From: Geobacillus thermoleovorans
GTDB lineage: Bacteria; Bacillota; Bacilli; Bacillales; Anoxybacillaceae
Reading direction: 5' to 3'
Length of the DNA: 64,000 nucleotides
NCBI RefSeq assembly: GCF_001610955.1
Contig: NZ_CP014335.1
Span: 2,427,001-2,491,000, forward strand
This document shows, in pieces, positions 1 through 8,253 of the stretch. The notes under the pieces were generated by a model. That model ran no database searches. It saw only the letters and a list, made by a program, of their open reading frames with translations, and had not been told where the DNA came from. Each line of letters opens with the position of its first letter. Positions within the stretch are counted from its first letter, which is position 1. The translations under genes and the position numbers were made by a program.

Positions 1-1
1 T

Positions 2-121
2 GGCGAATACAAGCCCATCGCCTCCAACGCCACCGCTGCCGGGCGGATGAAAAACCGGCGTGTCGAAATTTTAATTTTGCCGCGCACCGACGTCAATGAT
101 TCGTCCACATCCACTCAGTGA
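2..121 (+). CDS. C-terminal end of a MotB/MotS-like (OmpA-domain) protein, partial
   Basis: The last 39 codons of a gene that enters the window from the left; TGA at 119-121. The readable peptide contains PIASNATAAGR followed by NRRVEIL, the end of the OmpA/MotB peptidoglycan-binding domain, where the NRRVE segment is the usual last conserved block. In this family the protein anchors flagellar stator complexes to the cell wall. Whether it is the proton-type MotB or the sodium-type MotS cannot be told from this fragment. A GC-rich hairpin with a T-tract follows directly. Confidence 0.7.
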   Translation, partial: GEYKPIASNATAAGRMKNRRVEILILPRTDVNDSSTSTQ

Positions 122-151
122 CCGCCGCGCCTTCAGCGGGCGGTTTTCTTT
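122..151 (+). terminator. Rho-independent terminator after the motB-like gene
   Basis: Stem CCGCCGC (122-128) pairs with GCGGGCGG (136-143, one bulged G) and is followed by TTTTCTTT on the plus strand. It begins one base after the stop codon of the MotB-like gene. Confidence 0.6.
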
Positions 152-193
152 AGCCGTCGCTTTGCCAAAACTCTCTTTTCCATGTCCAAACAG

Positions 194-218
194 AAAAACC
201 GGCGGTTCGCCGGTTTTT
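194..218 (-). terminator. Terminator of the AI-2E permease gene
   Basis: Perfect 11-bp inverted repeat AAAAACCGGCG / CGCCGGTTTTT with a 3-nt loop (194-204, 208-218). It lies about 35 bp past the stop codon of the minus-strand permease and could work in both directions because of the A and T flanks. Confidence 0.7.
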
Positions 219-253
219 CCTCCTTCGTCCGCAAAGACCTTTATTCGAAAAAA

Positions 254-1279
254 TCAAAGCTTGATCGTCCATTTAATGACTCCGGCTTTGGCAAGCGCCT
301 CAACCAAAATGACAACGACCGGCCCGACGAACAACCCGATAAAGCCAAGCAGCTGAAACCCCAGATAGACGCTGACGAGCGCGGCGAGCGGGGAAATGCC
401 CAAATTGGTGGAAAACACTTTCGGCTCAATGATCCGGCGCACGACGGTGATGACGACAAACAGCACGATGAGCCCGATGCCAAGCGTATTGTTGCCGTTC
501 GCCATGCTGATGAGCCCCCACGGAACAAGCACGGAACCCGTTCCTAAAATCGGCAAAATATCAACGACGACGATGACCAGCGCCATCAACGCCGCATAGT
601 CGACCCCCAACACGAAAAGGCCAGCCAGCGCGAGGAAAAACGTAATTAAACTAAGCAAAAACTGCGCTTTTAAAAAGCCGATCCCCGCTTTGCTCAGCTG
701 GGCGACGACCATCCCAAGCCGCTGTTCGGTCCGTTCGGACAAATAGCGGCGCATGCCTTGCTTCAGCTGCGGCAAATCGAGGCAAATGAGAAACAGTGCG
801 ATCAAATACACTAAAAAATGAATCAAAAACGCCGGAATGGCGGCAATATAATGGACGAGCGACTGCGTCAAGTTGGTCGCAAACGACAAAAGCATTTGCT
901 CGACGGTATTGACGCCGCGTTCAAGCGAATCGATGATTTCCTGCGGAATGGAGCTGGAATACGACTGCCACGTTTGAATGAGGCGGTCGAGCACTTTCGT
1001 CGCTTCGTTTAGCACATAAGGCAGTTTTTGCGAGAGCGCCATCACTTGTTGCACAAAAATCACGACCAGAAAGTAAAGGGAAAGCCCCAGAATGATGATG
1101 AACAATGAAAAAATCGCCGTGACGGCGTGCGCGCGCTTCAGCTTATAGTTTTCTTGCAATCGGCGGATGGACGGCTCGAGCAAAAGCGCGGTCGCAAGTG
1201 CGAAAAGAAGAGGCACGCTGTATGGCACAAGCCATAGCCCCACAGCGAATAGCAACGCAATGATCATCCAACGTTTCAC
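254..1279 (-). CDS. AI-2E family transporter, YtvI-like
   Basis: 341-residue integral membrane protein with the layout of the AI-2E transporter/permease family: two hydrophobic segments at the N-terminus (about 5-35), a hydrophobic pair near 55-80, a long soluble stretch, then five or more helices after residue 150. The family hallmark segment VDILPILGTGSVLVPWG lies in the C-terminal half, followed by the RRIIEPKVFS motif. Members export small molecules or act in sporulation (YtvI) or sodium/proton exchange; the substrate here cannot be deduced. It is monocistronic with its own terminator. A second, different family member (YrrI-like) lies at 38246-39313. Confidence 0.75.
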   Translation of the reverse strand: MKRWMIIALLFAVGLWLVPYSVPLLFALATALLLEPSIRRLQENYKLKRAHAVTAIFSLFIIILGLSLYFLVVIFVQQVMALSQKLPYVLNEATKVLDRLIQTWQSYSSSIPQEIIDSLERGVNTVEQMLLSFATNLTQSLVHYIAAIPAFLIHFLVYLIALFLICLDLPQLKQGMRRYLSERTEQRLGMVVAQLSKAGIGFLKAQFLLSLITFFLALAGLFVLGVDYAALMALVIVVVDILPILGTGSVLVPWGLISMANGNNTLGIGLIVLFVVITVVRRIIEPKVFSTNLGISPLAALVSVYLGFQLLGFIGLFVGPVVVILVEALAKAGVIKWTIKL

Positions 1280-1359
1280 GTTCGTCCCTCATTTTTCATA
1301 AAAATTTAGCCAAAAGATGGTTCATGTATAAATATAGCCGACAGCATGCGGACGGGCAA

Positions 1360-1971
1360 CTATTTCATGCGCTCGTTTTCATCTGCAGCGCGGCGTCGTC
1401 GTTGCCAAACGATGTAAATCGCCGCCACCGCCACCGCCGCTGCAATAGCCGGTCGGACGTATGGCGCCGCCATCTCGTCAATTTGCCGCCATCGTTGGCC
1501 AAGCTGCTCTCCCAACCAAATAAACAAGATGGACCATGGGATGATGGCCAACACCGTGTAAATCGTAAACGGCAACCACTTCATCCGCGCAATGCCGGCG
1601 GGGATCGAAATCGCATGGCGGACAACGGGGATAAACCGGGCGCTGAAAATGACGCCGGGGCCAAATTTCGCAAACCAGCGTTCCGCCACATCCAAATGTT
1701 TTTTCTGGATCAATACATATTTCCCATACTGATCTAGAAACGGCCGTCCGCCATAGTAGCCCATCCAATACAAAAACAACTGCGCCACCGTGCCGCCTAT
1801 TGTCCCAGCTGCCACGGCCCCAGCAAATGAGACATCCCCCCGCGCTACCAAATAACCGGCATAAGCCAACACGATCTCGCTGGGGATCACTTCCACCATC
1901 AAGGCGAGAGCGATGCCGACATAGCCTAAACTGGTCAAAAAGGAAAACATCGATTGAATGACTTCGTGCAC
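1360..1971 (-). CDS. DedA/SNARE-associated (VTT domain) membrane protein
   Basis: 203-residue polytopic protein of the DedA family. It starts with GTG at 1971, preceded by GGAGGAAAAAC. The family signature is visible: the re-entrant E..P.E segment (MVEVIPSEIVLAYAG) near residue 25 and the F.R.IPVVRHAISIPAG segment near residue 110, which resembles the motif shared by DedA and eukaryotic VTT proteins. Several members act as undecaprenyl-phosphate or phospholipid flippases, and others maintain membrane homeostasis. The tail is strongly basic (QRRRRAADENER). It is closest in feel to B. subtilis YngC, but orthology is not secure. Confidence 0.8.
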   Translation of the reverse strand: MHEVIQSMFSFLTSLGYVGIALALMVEVIPSEIVLAYAGYLVARGDVSFAGAVAAGTIGGTVAQLFLYWMGYYGGRPFLDQYGKYVLIQKKHLDVAERWFAKFGPGVIFSARFIPVVRHAISIPAGIARMKWLPFTIYTVLAIIPWSILFIWLGEQLGQRWRQIDEMAAPYVRPAIAAAVAVAAIYIVWQRRRRAADENERMK

Positions 1972-2045
1972 CGTTTTTCCTCCTTGTCTTTCGCTTCCTT
2001 GTCCATTTTTTCATTATACTATACGTTCCTTGCCAACAAAACGGG

Positions 2046-2072
2046 AAAAGCGGCTGATCATTCAGCCGCTTT
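2046..2072 (-). terminator. Terminator downstream of gltT and repeat copy 1
   Basis: Inverted repeat AAAGCGGCTGA / TCAGCCGCTTT with a 4-nt loop; on the minus strand it is followed by TTCCCGTTTTG. It sits between repeat copy 1 and the DedA gene and is the only good terminator downstream of gltT. Confidence 0.6.
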
Positions 2073-2092
2073 CACGAGTGTCGATGATCATC

Positions 2093-2333
2093 TATATAGA
2101 TGCAATTTAAAGCTTGAACATTTTTCGTCTTTGCCGGTCATTGCATCCGACTGTCGAGTGACCGAACAACGCCGCTTCCAGACCCATGAATGGGTCTGTG
2201 AAGCGGCGTTGTTCGGTCTTCCGTCACGCTAAGGCGTGGCGGAGGCAAGCCACACGCTTGCCTTCGACAGTCGAAAATGGGCAAACCACTTTTCTGTCAA
2301 GGATATGTTAAACTTCTTTGTTGCATCTATATA
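2093..2333 (+). repeat. Structured MITE-like repeat, copy 1 (241 bp)
   Basis: Bounded by the 13-bp terminal inverted repeat TATATAGATGCAA (2093-2105) and TTGCATCTATATA (2321-2333). Inside are an outer pairing CGACTGTCG / CGACAGTCG, a long hairpin GACCGAACAAC...GTTGTTCGGTC whose tip is CAGACCCAT/ATGGGTCTG, a CCGTCACGC/GCGTGGCGG hairpin with one G-U type pair, and a GGCAAGC/GCTTGCC hairpin. Two more copies are at 23676 and 32500. There is no transposase gene, and no clear target duplication is visible. It lies between gltT and its terminator. Confidence 0.85.
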
Positions 2334-2377
2334 CATAGTTATTATTGGTTAATCAACACATCTGAGCCACTTTTCTC

Positions 2378-3646
2378 TTAGGCGCTTTGCTGCTGCAGCT
2401 CAGCGATGTATTGTTTTCCTTGTTCTTCGTTATATTGCCCTTCCCATTTCGACATCACAACCGCCGCCAGCGAGTTGCCGATGACGTTGACCACTGTGCG
2501 CGCCATGTCCAAAAGGCGGTCGATGCCGGCGATAAACGCCAATCCTTCAACTGGAATGCCAACCGTGCCAAGCGTCGCCAATAAGACGACAAACGATACG
2601 CCTGGGACACCGGCAATCCCTTTGGACGTCACCATTAAAACGAGCACAAGCGAGATTTGCTGCGAAATCGGCATGTCGATGCCGTACAGTTGAGCGATAA
2701 AGACAGCCGCCAGCGCCTGATAGAGCGTCGACCCATCCAAGTTGAACGAATAGCCGGTCGGAACGACAAAGGATGTTACAGCCTTTGAACAACCGAATTT
2801 CTCCATTTTTTCCATAACCTTAGGCAACACGGTTTCCGAGCTCGACGTGCTATAGGCAAGCACTAATTCATCCTTTAAGATTTTTATAATATGGAAAATA
2901 TTTGTACCTACCAATTTGGCCACAGCGCCAAGCACCACCAACACGAAGAACGCCATGACCGCATAAACGAGCACAACAAGCTTGCTGAGCGGAAGGAGCG
3001 AAGCGACGCCGAATTTCGACACCGTCACGCCGATCAAGGCGAAAACGCCAAACGGCGCAAACTTCATCACTTGGTTCGTCACATAAAACATCGCTTCCGC
3101 TGTGCCTTGGAAAAAGCGAAGCACCGGTTTCCCTTTTTCACCGATCGCGGCTACGCCCAACCCGAACATCACCGAGAAGAAGATGATCGGCAGCATATTC
3201 CCGGTCGACAGCGCTTCAAACACGTTTTTCGGCACGATGTTGACAAATGTTTCAACCATCGAATGGTGCTGCACTTCGTTCGTCGTATCGACATACGACT
3301 GGATATCCGTTTTCTCAAGCGACTTCATATTGACGCCGACGCCTGGTTGGAAAATGTTCGCTGCCAAGAGGCCGACGATAATGGCAATCGTCGTAATGAT
3401 CTCAAAATAAAGGATCGTTTTGCCGCCCAACTTTCCGAGCTTTTTCACATCACCGACGTTGGCGACGCCGACAATCAAGCTCGAGACGACGATCGGGATG
3501 ACGATCATCTTAATTAAACGGAGAAAAACATCTCCGATCGGCTGCAAATACGTCGCTACTTTAGGGCTTCCGTAAAAAATGGCCCCAACCATAATCCCGA
3601 GAATAAGGCCGATGAAAATTTGCCATGCCAAGCCGATCTTGCGCAT
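2378..3646 (-). CDS. gltT: Proton/sodium-glutamate (aspartate) symporter GltT
   Basis: 422-residue dicarboxylate/amino acid:cation symporter (DAACS family), nearly the sequence remembered for GltT of B. stearothermophilus. It carries the signature parts of the fold: the serine-rich hairpin HP1 (AYSTSSSETVLPK near residue 275), the helix-7 motif FNLDGSTLYQ corresponding to NMDGT, the second re-entrant loop GVPGVSFVVLLATLG, and the substrate-binding D.AR..VNVIGN in helix 8. It imports L-glutamate/L-aspartate with protons or sodium ions at the cytoplasmic membrane, as a trimer in the known homologues. It is monocistronic, and repeat copy 1 is inserted just behind it. Confidence 0.95.
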   Translation of the reverse strand: MRKIGLAWQIFIGLILGIMVGAIFYGSPKVATYLQPIGDVFLRLIKMIVIPIVVSSLIVGVANVGDVKKLGKLGGKTILYFEIITTIAIIVGLLAANIFQPGVGVNMKSLEKTDIQSYVDTTNEVQHHSMVETFVNIVPKNVFEALSTGNMLPIIFFSVMFGLGVAAIGEKGKPVLRFFQGTAEAMFYVTNQVMKFAPFGVFALIGVTVSKFGVASLLPLSKLVVLVYAVMAFFVLVVLGAVAKLVGTNIFHIIKILKDELVLAYSTSSSETVLPKVMEKMEKFGCSKAVTSFVVPTGYSFNLDGSTLYQALAAVFIAQLYGIDMPISQQISLVLVLMVTSKGIAGVPGVSFVVLLATLGTVGIPVEGLAFIAGIDRLLDMARTVVNVIGNSLAAVVMSKWEGQYNEEQGKQYIAELQQQSA

Positions 3647-3809
3647 GATGCTTTTTCGCCTCCTTTAGACAAATTTAGACAAAAGACGACAAAATTATTT
3701 TACTTTTAAAAATAAAATCTGTCAATATTTTTGATTGAAATCGCTTCATCAAAGGATACAAATGAAAGAATTCAGTTTTTTAAAATAATTTCTATTCTTC
3801 CACTACTGA

Positions 3810-3842
3810 AAAAGCGGGTCGCTGCACCAGCAACCCGCTTTT
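3810..3842 (-). terminator. Terminator of sigK
   Basis: Stem AAAAGCGGGT / ACCCGCTTTT (3810-3819, 3833-3842) followed on the minus strand by a T-rich stretch. It overlaps the sigK stop region. Confidence 0.75.
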
Positions 3843-3843
3843 G

Positions 3844-4224
3844 TTATGACCGCCGTTTTTCTTTTTCCTGCCGATAAAATTCGTGAAACATTTTCATTAA
3901 TGCCCGTTTTTCAATGCGCGAGACATAGCTTCTCGAGATGCCGAGCTCTTTGGCGATTTCACGCTGTGTTTTTTCCCGCTGCCGACCGAGGCCAAAGCGA
4001 TTGATGATCACCTCTTTTTCCCGCTCATCAAGCACGCTGATATATTGCTTGACTTGTTCGAGCTCCATGTTCAAGTGGATTTCATCGGCGATGTCTTCGC
4101 CTTCGGCTTTTAAAATATCAAGCAGGCTGATTTCGTTTCCTTCTTTGTCCTGGCCGATTGGCTCATGCAACGAGACGTCTTTGCGCGTTTTTTTTAATGA
4201 ACGCAGGTGCATCAGGATTTCGTT
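3844..4224 (-). CDS. sigK: sigK, C-terminal half (spoIIIC equivalent), separated from its 5' half
   Basis: Encodes the last 122 residues of sigma-K from the MHLRSL segment (ATG codon at 4210-4212) through sigma regions 3 and 4. The region-4 helix-turn-helix is [25 protein letters not shown]. Joined to the half at 19850-20197 it gives a 237-residue protein, close to the 241 of B. subtilis. In the present arrangement the frame runs left into the element (to about 4299) but has no sigma region 2, so it is inactive. The split point lies in the codons for NEIL-M, within the 15-bp repeat shared with the other half. Sigma-K drives late mother-cell (coat and germination) genes. Confidence 0.95.
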   Translation of the reverse strand, partial: NEILMHLRSLKKTRKDVSLHEPIGQDKEGNEISLLDILKAEGEDIADEIHLNMELEQVKQYISVLDEREKEVIINRFGLGRQREKTQREIAKELGISRSYVSRIEKRALMKMFHEFYRQEKEKRRS

Positions 4225-4260
4225 TTTAATGTCATTAGTGTGCGGAAATAAATGTAAATC
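4210..4260. other. Left attachment site of the sigK-intervening element
   Basis: Holds the core repeat CATCAGGATTTCGTT (4210-4224), which matches the right-hand core at 19850-19864 with one synonymous difference, and an arm at 4228-4260 that is the reverse complement of the arm at 19821-19853 with 29 of 33 positions matching. Core plus arm is the half-site pattern expected for a large serine recombinase. Confidence 0.85.
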
Positions 4261-5752
4261 AAAACAAAATAATTTCAATATCATCTTTGTCAAGTACACG
4301 AATTTCTTTGATCGCTTTGCGCACTATTGCTTGCTTTGTCTCAAAGCTTAATTCATCTTTATGCCGCATGAAAAAGTCTATCGCTTCACGTAATATATGC
4401 TCGCTAGGTTTTGTATCTTGCAGTGCCCTTAATTGTTGTTCCAACTGAGCGTATTGCTCTGTTAAATCCTTCTCCCGCTGTTGCAGACGACGGATTTCCT
4501 CTTTGATTTCCTCTAAGTCAATATCGTCGGATATTGTCACAAGGTTTAACAGGCGTTTACGCCCTTTCCTGGCCCGTTCAATTTCTTTCGCCAGCCTGTC
4601 GAGCTCTGCTTTTTCAAAGTTGCCATCTGTTCTCTCAGGCTGGAAATCGTGTAACCGATCGGGATTGTTGAATATGTCCATTAAATGAGACCATACAACT
4701 TTTTCAATTTCGTCCGCTCTAACAGTCATCCCGCAGCCCCTGTACTTAGCGCCTGCTGTGTTCTTTATGTCCGTATACTCGCGATAATACTTCCCCCAAT
4801 TCTTCGTATATCGCCCTGTCATCGTATTGCCGCACTGGGCGCAACGCAATAAGCCGGACAGCAAGTATTTATGCTTGGTCGTTTTAGCATATCGGCGCCT
4901 GGACTGTTCTAACAGGATTTGCGCTCTCCTGAACTGTTCCTCCGTAACGATCGCAGGCACATCGACATAAATCCATTCCTCTTTTGGGCGCAACGTCATG
5001 GGCACTTTCTGATCCTTGCGATACCGGTTTGCAATCATTCCCTCCGTATTCCACTTGTTTTGCGGCCTTTTCCCCATATACGTTTCATTCATCAGGATTT
5101 GCCGCACCACTTGACGATGCCAGACTGTTTTACCTGTTTTCGTTGGCACTTTTTTCTCCGTCAGGTAATGAGCAATCCCATTGATCCCTTTAAAACGATC
5201 CTGGCCGATAAAACTGTCGAAAATAAATCGGACAATTTCTGCTTCTTCTTCGTTTATCACAAGTTGGCCCGTTTGTTTATCATAATCGTAGCCATAAATC
5301 TTATCATCTTTGACAATCTTGCCTTCTTTCGCTTTTCGTAACCTGCCTGCCATTGTTCGCTCTCTGATCTTAGCCTTTTCGAACTCGGCGATAGCTCCCC
5401 TGAGTGAAAAAAACAGCTTGCCTTCAGGCGTATTTTCGTACTCTCCGTTCACAAAAATGAGTTCAACGTTATTTTTGCGCAGCTCATCGTCAATGAGCAA
5501 CTGATGCATAAGATTTCGCGCTAAGCGATCGGGATCATAAACGATAACGGCCTCAATAAGCCCTTTCCTTACATCATCCCGCAGCTTTTCAAGCCCTGGG
5601 CGCTCTAAAAATTCCCCGGAGTAGCCTTCATCCGTATATATCAGCACTTGGTCTGTTCCTGCTTTTTTCTTGGCCTCATCAATCTGGTGAGCGATCGAAT
5701 ACCCCTTTTGAGCTGATTCCTCCGTCGATACTCTTGCGTAGATCGCCTTCAT
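4259..5752 (-). CDS. spoIVCA: Large serine recombinase, SpoIVCA-like (excises the element and restores sigK)
   Basis: 497 residues, as long as SpoIVCA (about 500). The N-terminal resolvase domain has YARVSTEE with the nucleophilic serine near residue 9 and the arginine motif DPDRLARNL near residue 73. A recombinase domain follows, then a zinc ribbon (CAQCGNTM ... YRGCGM, about 308-345) and a C-terminal coiled coil (about 370-450). It lies against the left attachment site, and its last codons overlap the frame of the sigK 3' half. In B. subtilis the equivalent enzyme is made in the mother cell under sigma-E control and deletes the element so sigma-K can be made; the same job is inferred here. 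The start at 5752 has a distant GGGAG. Confidence 0.9.
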   Translation of the reverse strand: MKAIYARVSTEESAQKGYSIAHQIDEAKKKAGTDQVLIYTDEGYSGEFLERPGLEKLRDDVRKGLIEAVIVYDPDRLARNLMHQLLIDDELRKNNVELIFVNGEYENTPEGKLFFSLRGAIAEFEKAKIRERTMAGRLRKAKEGKIVKDDKIYGYDYDKQTGQLVINEEEAEIVRFIFDSFIGQDRFKGINGIAHYLTEKKVPTKTGKTVWHRQVVRQILMNETYMGKRPQNKWNTEGMIANRYRKDQKVPMTLRPKEEWIYVDVPAIVTEEQFRRAQILLEQSRRRYAKTTKHKYLLSGLLRCAQCGNTMTGRYTKNWGKYYREYTDIKNTAGAKYRGCGMTVRADEIEKVVWSHLMDIFNNPDRLHDFQPERTDGNFEKAELDRLAKEIERARKGRKRLLNLVTISDDIDLEEIKEEIRRLQQREKDLTEQYAQLEQQLRALQDTKPSEHILREAIDFFMRHKDELSFETKQAIVRKAIKEIRVLDKDDIEIILF

Positions 5753-5858
5753 CTTTTTGGGCTATCTCCCTTCTTAACATGTATATCTTTATTAAATAAT
5801 GATAGCAGTCCTTAATTGCCTTGTCAGTATGCTCCCCATATATGATGCGGACGCGCAT
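5679..5858 (-). CDS. Small basic protein upstream of the recombinase
   Basis: 59 residues, no recognised family. Two in-frame ATGs are close together; the second (5858) lies 7 nt behind AAGAGGGGG and fits best. The protein begins MRVRIIYGEH, followed by a short amphipathic helix rich in lysine and tyrosine. Its 3' end overlaps the start of the recombinase gene by 74 bp in another frame, so the two are probably translationally coupled. It follows one of the few gaps (about 87 bp) in this strand's gene chain, where a separate promoter could lie. It could be a directionality factor, but nothing beyond its position suggests that. Confidence 0.5.
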   Translation of the reverse strand: MRVRIIYGEHTDKAIKDCYHYLIKIYMLRREIAQKDEGDLRKSIDGGISSKGVFDRSPD

Positions 5859-5944
5859 ACGCATACCCCCTCTTGCTGAAGGATATGCGCTTATCGTTTG
5901 TACAAATGACCAAACAAAAAAAACAGATAACATGTCCACACATG

Positions 5945-6202
5945 CTACCTGTTGTCAGGTCTGATTTCATGTATATGCTCCTTTGTTGCTATTCTTTCGT
6001 TAATTATTGCTTTCATCAAATGTTTCGTCTCCCCTAAAAATTCGCCGATAAACAGACCAGTTAGTAAGCACGTTGCAAACATGCCTTCCATTACATCGGG
6101 GAATAAATACGGAACAATGATATAGCTCAGTGCAATGCCACATAAGGCCATAACTAGGCTTAGCCAAAAATCCAGTTGTTTAAATAGTTTCAGCATATGC
6201 AT
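5945..6202 (-). CDS. Two-helix small membrane protein (holin-like size)
   Basis: 85 residues with two hydrophobic helices (about 13-32 and 40-57), the first containing LSLVMALCGIALSYIIV, and a charged C-terminal tail ending in PDNR. Size and topology resemble phage holins, but filamentous-type viruses do not lyse, so this is only a resemblance. ATGs at 6202 and 6196 are both possible after AGGGAGGGCGGC. It overlaps the preceding gene by 23 bp, so it belongs to the same operon as the ATPase gene. Confidence 0.6.
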   Translation of the reverse strand: MHMLKLFKQLDFWLSLVMALCGIALSYIIVPYLFPDVMEGMFATCLLTGLFIGEFLGETKHLMKAIINERIATKEHIHEIRPDNR

Positions 6203-6545
6203 GCCGCCCTCCCTCTAATCGAGCAGCTATTTTTTCAAACGCCTGCAAAATATCACTGGCATCAATCTTCTCACGCCCGGCCTCCTGCTTAATGATCGTG
6301 GTGTACGAATATATGAATGACGCCAGCATTTCTTTCTGTTCATCTGAAAATTCTATATCACACAGCTTCTTAGTATCATCGACAACACGTCCAAGCAGGT
6401 CAATGATCGAATCGTAACAAGCAAGCTGTCTTTTTGCCTCAAAAAAACTATAATTTCGTTTCAATGCCTTTTTGATTTCTTTGCGCATTATCCCCATGTG
6501 AATCAATAACATGCCTACTTCCGTATTTGTCAATTGAATCTTCAT
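6180..6545 (-). CDS. Hypothetical helical protein of the element
   Basis: 121 residues, not recognised. Predicted almost wholly alpha-helical and soluble, beginning MKIQLTNTEVGMLLIHMG, with a charged middle section and a histidine-containing tail. ATG at 6545 follows AAAAGGGGAG. It overlaps the next gene upstream by 4 bp and the one downstream by 23 bp, typical of tightly packed phage genes. No catalytic motif is visible. Confidence 0.6.
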   Translation of the reverse strand: MKIQLTNTEVGMLLIHMGIMRKEIKKALKRNYSFFEAKRQLACYDSIIDLLGRVVDDTKKLCDIEFSDEQKEMLASFIYSYTTIIKQEAGREKIDASDILQAFEKIAARLEGGRHAYAETI

Positions 6546-6880
6546 GATTTCTCCCCTTTTTTTATTTCGTCGAGATATTCTTGTAACTTGCGACGTTCAG
6601 ACTCTGTCAGCTCATTAGGACGCATCATAAAAAAGGAGTTTCGTCCGATCCTAATGCGCCTATCAGCAAACTGCTTTACTCGTTCCCAGTGCATACAGGC
6701 GGACGGAAGTAAAATATAGCCCATGCGATTTACGATGTCTTGCGCGATTTCAAGCTGTTTGAAAAAATAGAATTTCTGTGTGATTTTCGCGAACTTCACA
6801 ACCGGTATCGACGGAAAATGATACAACAATGTACGCGGATCTTTATCTTTATAGTGCTCCGGCACCAGTGAGTAGTTCAC
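6542..6880 (-). CDS. Hypothetical protein next to the Zot-like ATPase
   Basis: 112 residues, GTG start at 6880 preceded by AAGGAGG with 7-nt spacing. No recognised family. It has an aromatic-rich N-terminal half (FYFFKQLEIAQDIVNRMGY) and a basic, helical C-terminus (TESERRKLQEYLDEIKK). Its first 32 bp overlap the 3' end of the ATPase gene, so translation is probably coupled to it. Confidence 0.6.
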   Translation of the reverse strand: MNYSLVPEHYKDKDPRTLLYHFPSIPVVKFAKITQKFYFFKQLEIAQDIVNRMGYILLPSACMHWERVKQFADRRIRIGRNSFFMMRPNELTESERRKLQEYLDEIKKGEKS

Positions 6881-7505
6881 GGGCAGCCCTCCTTACGGTT
6901 TGACGCGATTTCTCATGTATTTCCTCAAGAGTCCTGAAAAATTCGTTCCCTTCTCGTTCGGTAGACGGCAACGGAAACCCTAGCACCATTGTGTCTGTGT
7001 CATATAGTCCGAGTTTAAATATTTTCTTCGCCTTCCACATCGGCAAAAACTGTTTATGCATAAATTCACCTGTCTGATAATCCGTAAAATGGATTGCAAA
7101 ACCGCGGTCGCCAATCTTTCGGACATTAATCAAAACCTCGACGATCTGCCGGATGCGACTGTCCACGTTGTTGATTGACGGCGAGCAATATATTTGTACG
7201 CTCTTCATTTTTCGCGTAAACATCATAACTTCTGTGGCGATCGTCGCGCCGTATTTCGACCATTTGCGGTTTGAAAACGCCATTTGCGCTTCGTCCCAGC
7301 AACAAATGCTGCCTTGCGCTTCTGCTACCTTATACCAGTCGGTATAGTGTTCAAGAGGAATCGAATCTTTCAAGCCGTAGTTTGAAAAAAGTTGAATATC
7401 ACCGCCACGCGCACGCACCTTTTCACGCCAGTGATGAGCTAAAAGCGACATCATCAATGTTTTCCCAGCGCCGAGCGGACCTTGTATGAAGAAATGATGT
7501 GCCAC
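6849..7505 (-). CDS. Zot/pI-like ATPase (filamentous-phage morphogenesis type)
   Basis: 218 residues, GTG start at 7505 with GGGAGG nine bases ahead. Walker A is GPLGAGKT (residues 9-16), and Walker B is CCWDEAQ near residue 68, matching the W/I-DEAQ of Zot proteins. A later segment NVDSRIRQIVEVLINVRK corresponds to the conserved 'D-RIR-lv...RK' block of the family. In filamentous phages the pI/Zot ATPase drives virion assembly and extrusion at the inner membrane. Unlike classical pI there is no transmembrane segment after the ATPase domain; the adjacent membrane protein at 7852-8253 might supply it. An FtsK/HerA-type packaging ATPase of another virus class is the main alternative. Confidence 0.75.
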   Translation of the reverse strand: MAHHFFIQGPLGAGKTLMMSLLAHHWREKVRARGGDIQLFSNYGLKDSIPLEHYTDWYKVAEAQGSICCWDEAQMAFSNRKWSKYGATIATEVMMFTRKMKSVQIYCSPSINNVDSRIRQIVEVLINVRKIGDRGFAIHFTDYQTGEFMHKQFLPMWKAKKIFKLGLYDTDTMVLGFPLPSTEREGNEFFRTLEEIHEKSRQTVRRAARELLTGAGAL

Positions 7506-7852
7506 TACCGTTTCCCTCCCTTCTCAACGCCATTCGGCGCGACAATGACCGGCTTCGGCGGTTTAGGAATAAGCGCTTCGATTGTATCAATGTAATATTG
7601 CGGATCAGCGACAAGAACCTTACCTTGCATGATAAAGTTGATAATTTCACGATACGGATCGGTTTTTCCATGCAAGTATTTATTCCTCGAAAGACTTTCG
7701 AGCAGCAAAATCGCTTTAATTTGCCACTCTTGCAGCTCTTGCGCCTTTGTCGTCATTTCTTCGAGGACTTGTTTGACGTCCGATATGTGCTGCACTTGCG
7801 GAAACAAGTCATCGGAAATGACGCTTTGTAACTTTTCGGCATTGCTTTGCAT
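7505..7852 (-). CDS. Hypothetical soluble protein upstream of the ATPase
   Basis: 115 residues. The ATG at 7852 is preferred over the GTG three bases before it because the ribosome binding site (GGAGG) is then 6 bases away; that site is encoded by the last codons (CGGGS) of the gene before. Mostly helical with a proline-rich C-terminus (IPKPPKPVIVAP) that looks like an interaction tail. Its stop (TAG) overlaps the GTG start of the ATPase. No family recognised. Confidence 0.6.
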   Translation of the reverse strand: MQSNAEKLQSVISDDLFPQVQHISDVKQVLEEMTTKAQELQEWQIKAILLLESLSRNKYLHGKTDPYREIINFIMQGKVLVADPQYYIDTIEALIPKPPKPVIVAPNGVEKGGKR

Positions 7853-8253
7853 CACGATCCTCCTCCGCAGCTGGAAATGCCAATAATGATAAACGCAAAG
7901 AACACAAGCCCGAATAAAAGGATTTTTGTCATATCAAGTTGGCTTGGTGGCTCTGGCGGACGATAAGACGTGATTTGTCGCAGTACGATACTTTTTTCTA
8001 GCTCTGCCAGGCGTTGTGTTTCCTGTACCGACCGCGACGGAGCGCGATAGAAAAAGTGTCGTCCCTCAGGTCCAGTCGTAATCTCACAGTCATGTATTGG
8101 CACTTTATATTTGCCTGTCACATACACTGCACCGTCGCGAATTTCGTCAATACGCTGTATATCACTCGTTTTTTGTTCGTCGTCAAACACAATCAATATG
8201 TCGTTTGTCCCTGGAAAAAACTCGTCCTTTTCCTTTTTCTTTAGCAATCCCAT
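7852..8253 (-). CDS. C-terminally membrane-anchored protein of the element
   Basis: 133 residues: a soluble beta-rich N-terminal domain of about 105 residues (contains GTNDILIVFDDEQ and GRHFFYRAPSRS), then a single hydrophobic helix near 110-127 (ILLFGLVFFAFIIIGI), ending SSCGGGS. Start ATG at 8253 overlaps the stop of the gene before (TGATG). The cytoplasmic domain plus tail anchor next to a Zot-like ATPase lacking its own helix suggests a partner in a two-subunit assembly motor; this is inference only. Confidence 0.6.
   Translation of the reverse strand: MGLLKKKEKDEFFPGTNDILIVFDDEQKTSDIQRIDEIRDGAVYVTGKYKVPIHDCEITTGPEGRHFFYRAPSRSVQETQRLAELEKSIVLRQITSYRPPEPPSQLDMTKILLFGLVFFAFIIIGISSCGGGS

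Noticed and set aside
2093..2333. Repeat as CRISPR or REP array
   Set aside because: It is a single ~240-bp unit with terminal inverted repeats recurring at distant sites, not a tandem array with spacers.
5945..6202. Holin
   Set aside because: Two-helix topology fits, but there is no endolysin gene nearby and the proposed virus type does not lyse its host; left as a membrane protein.
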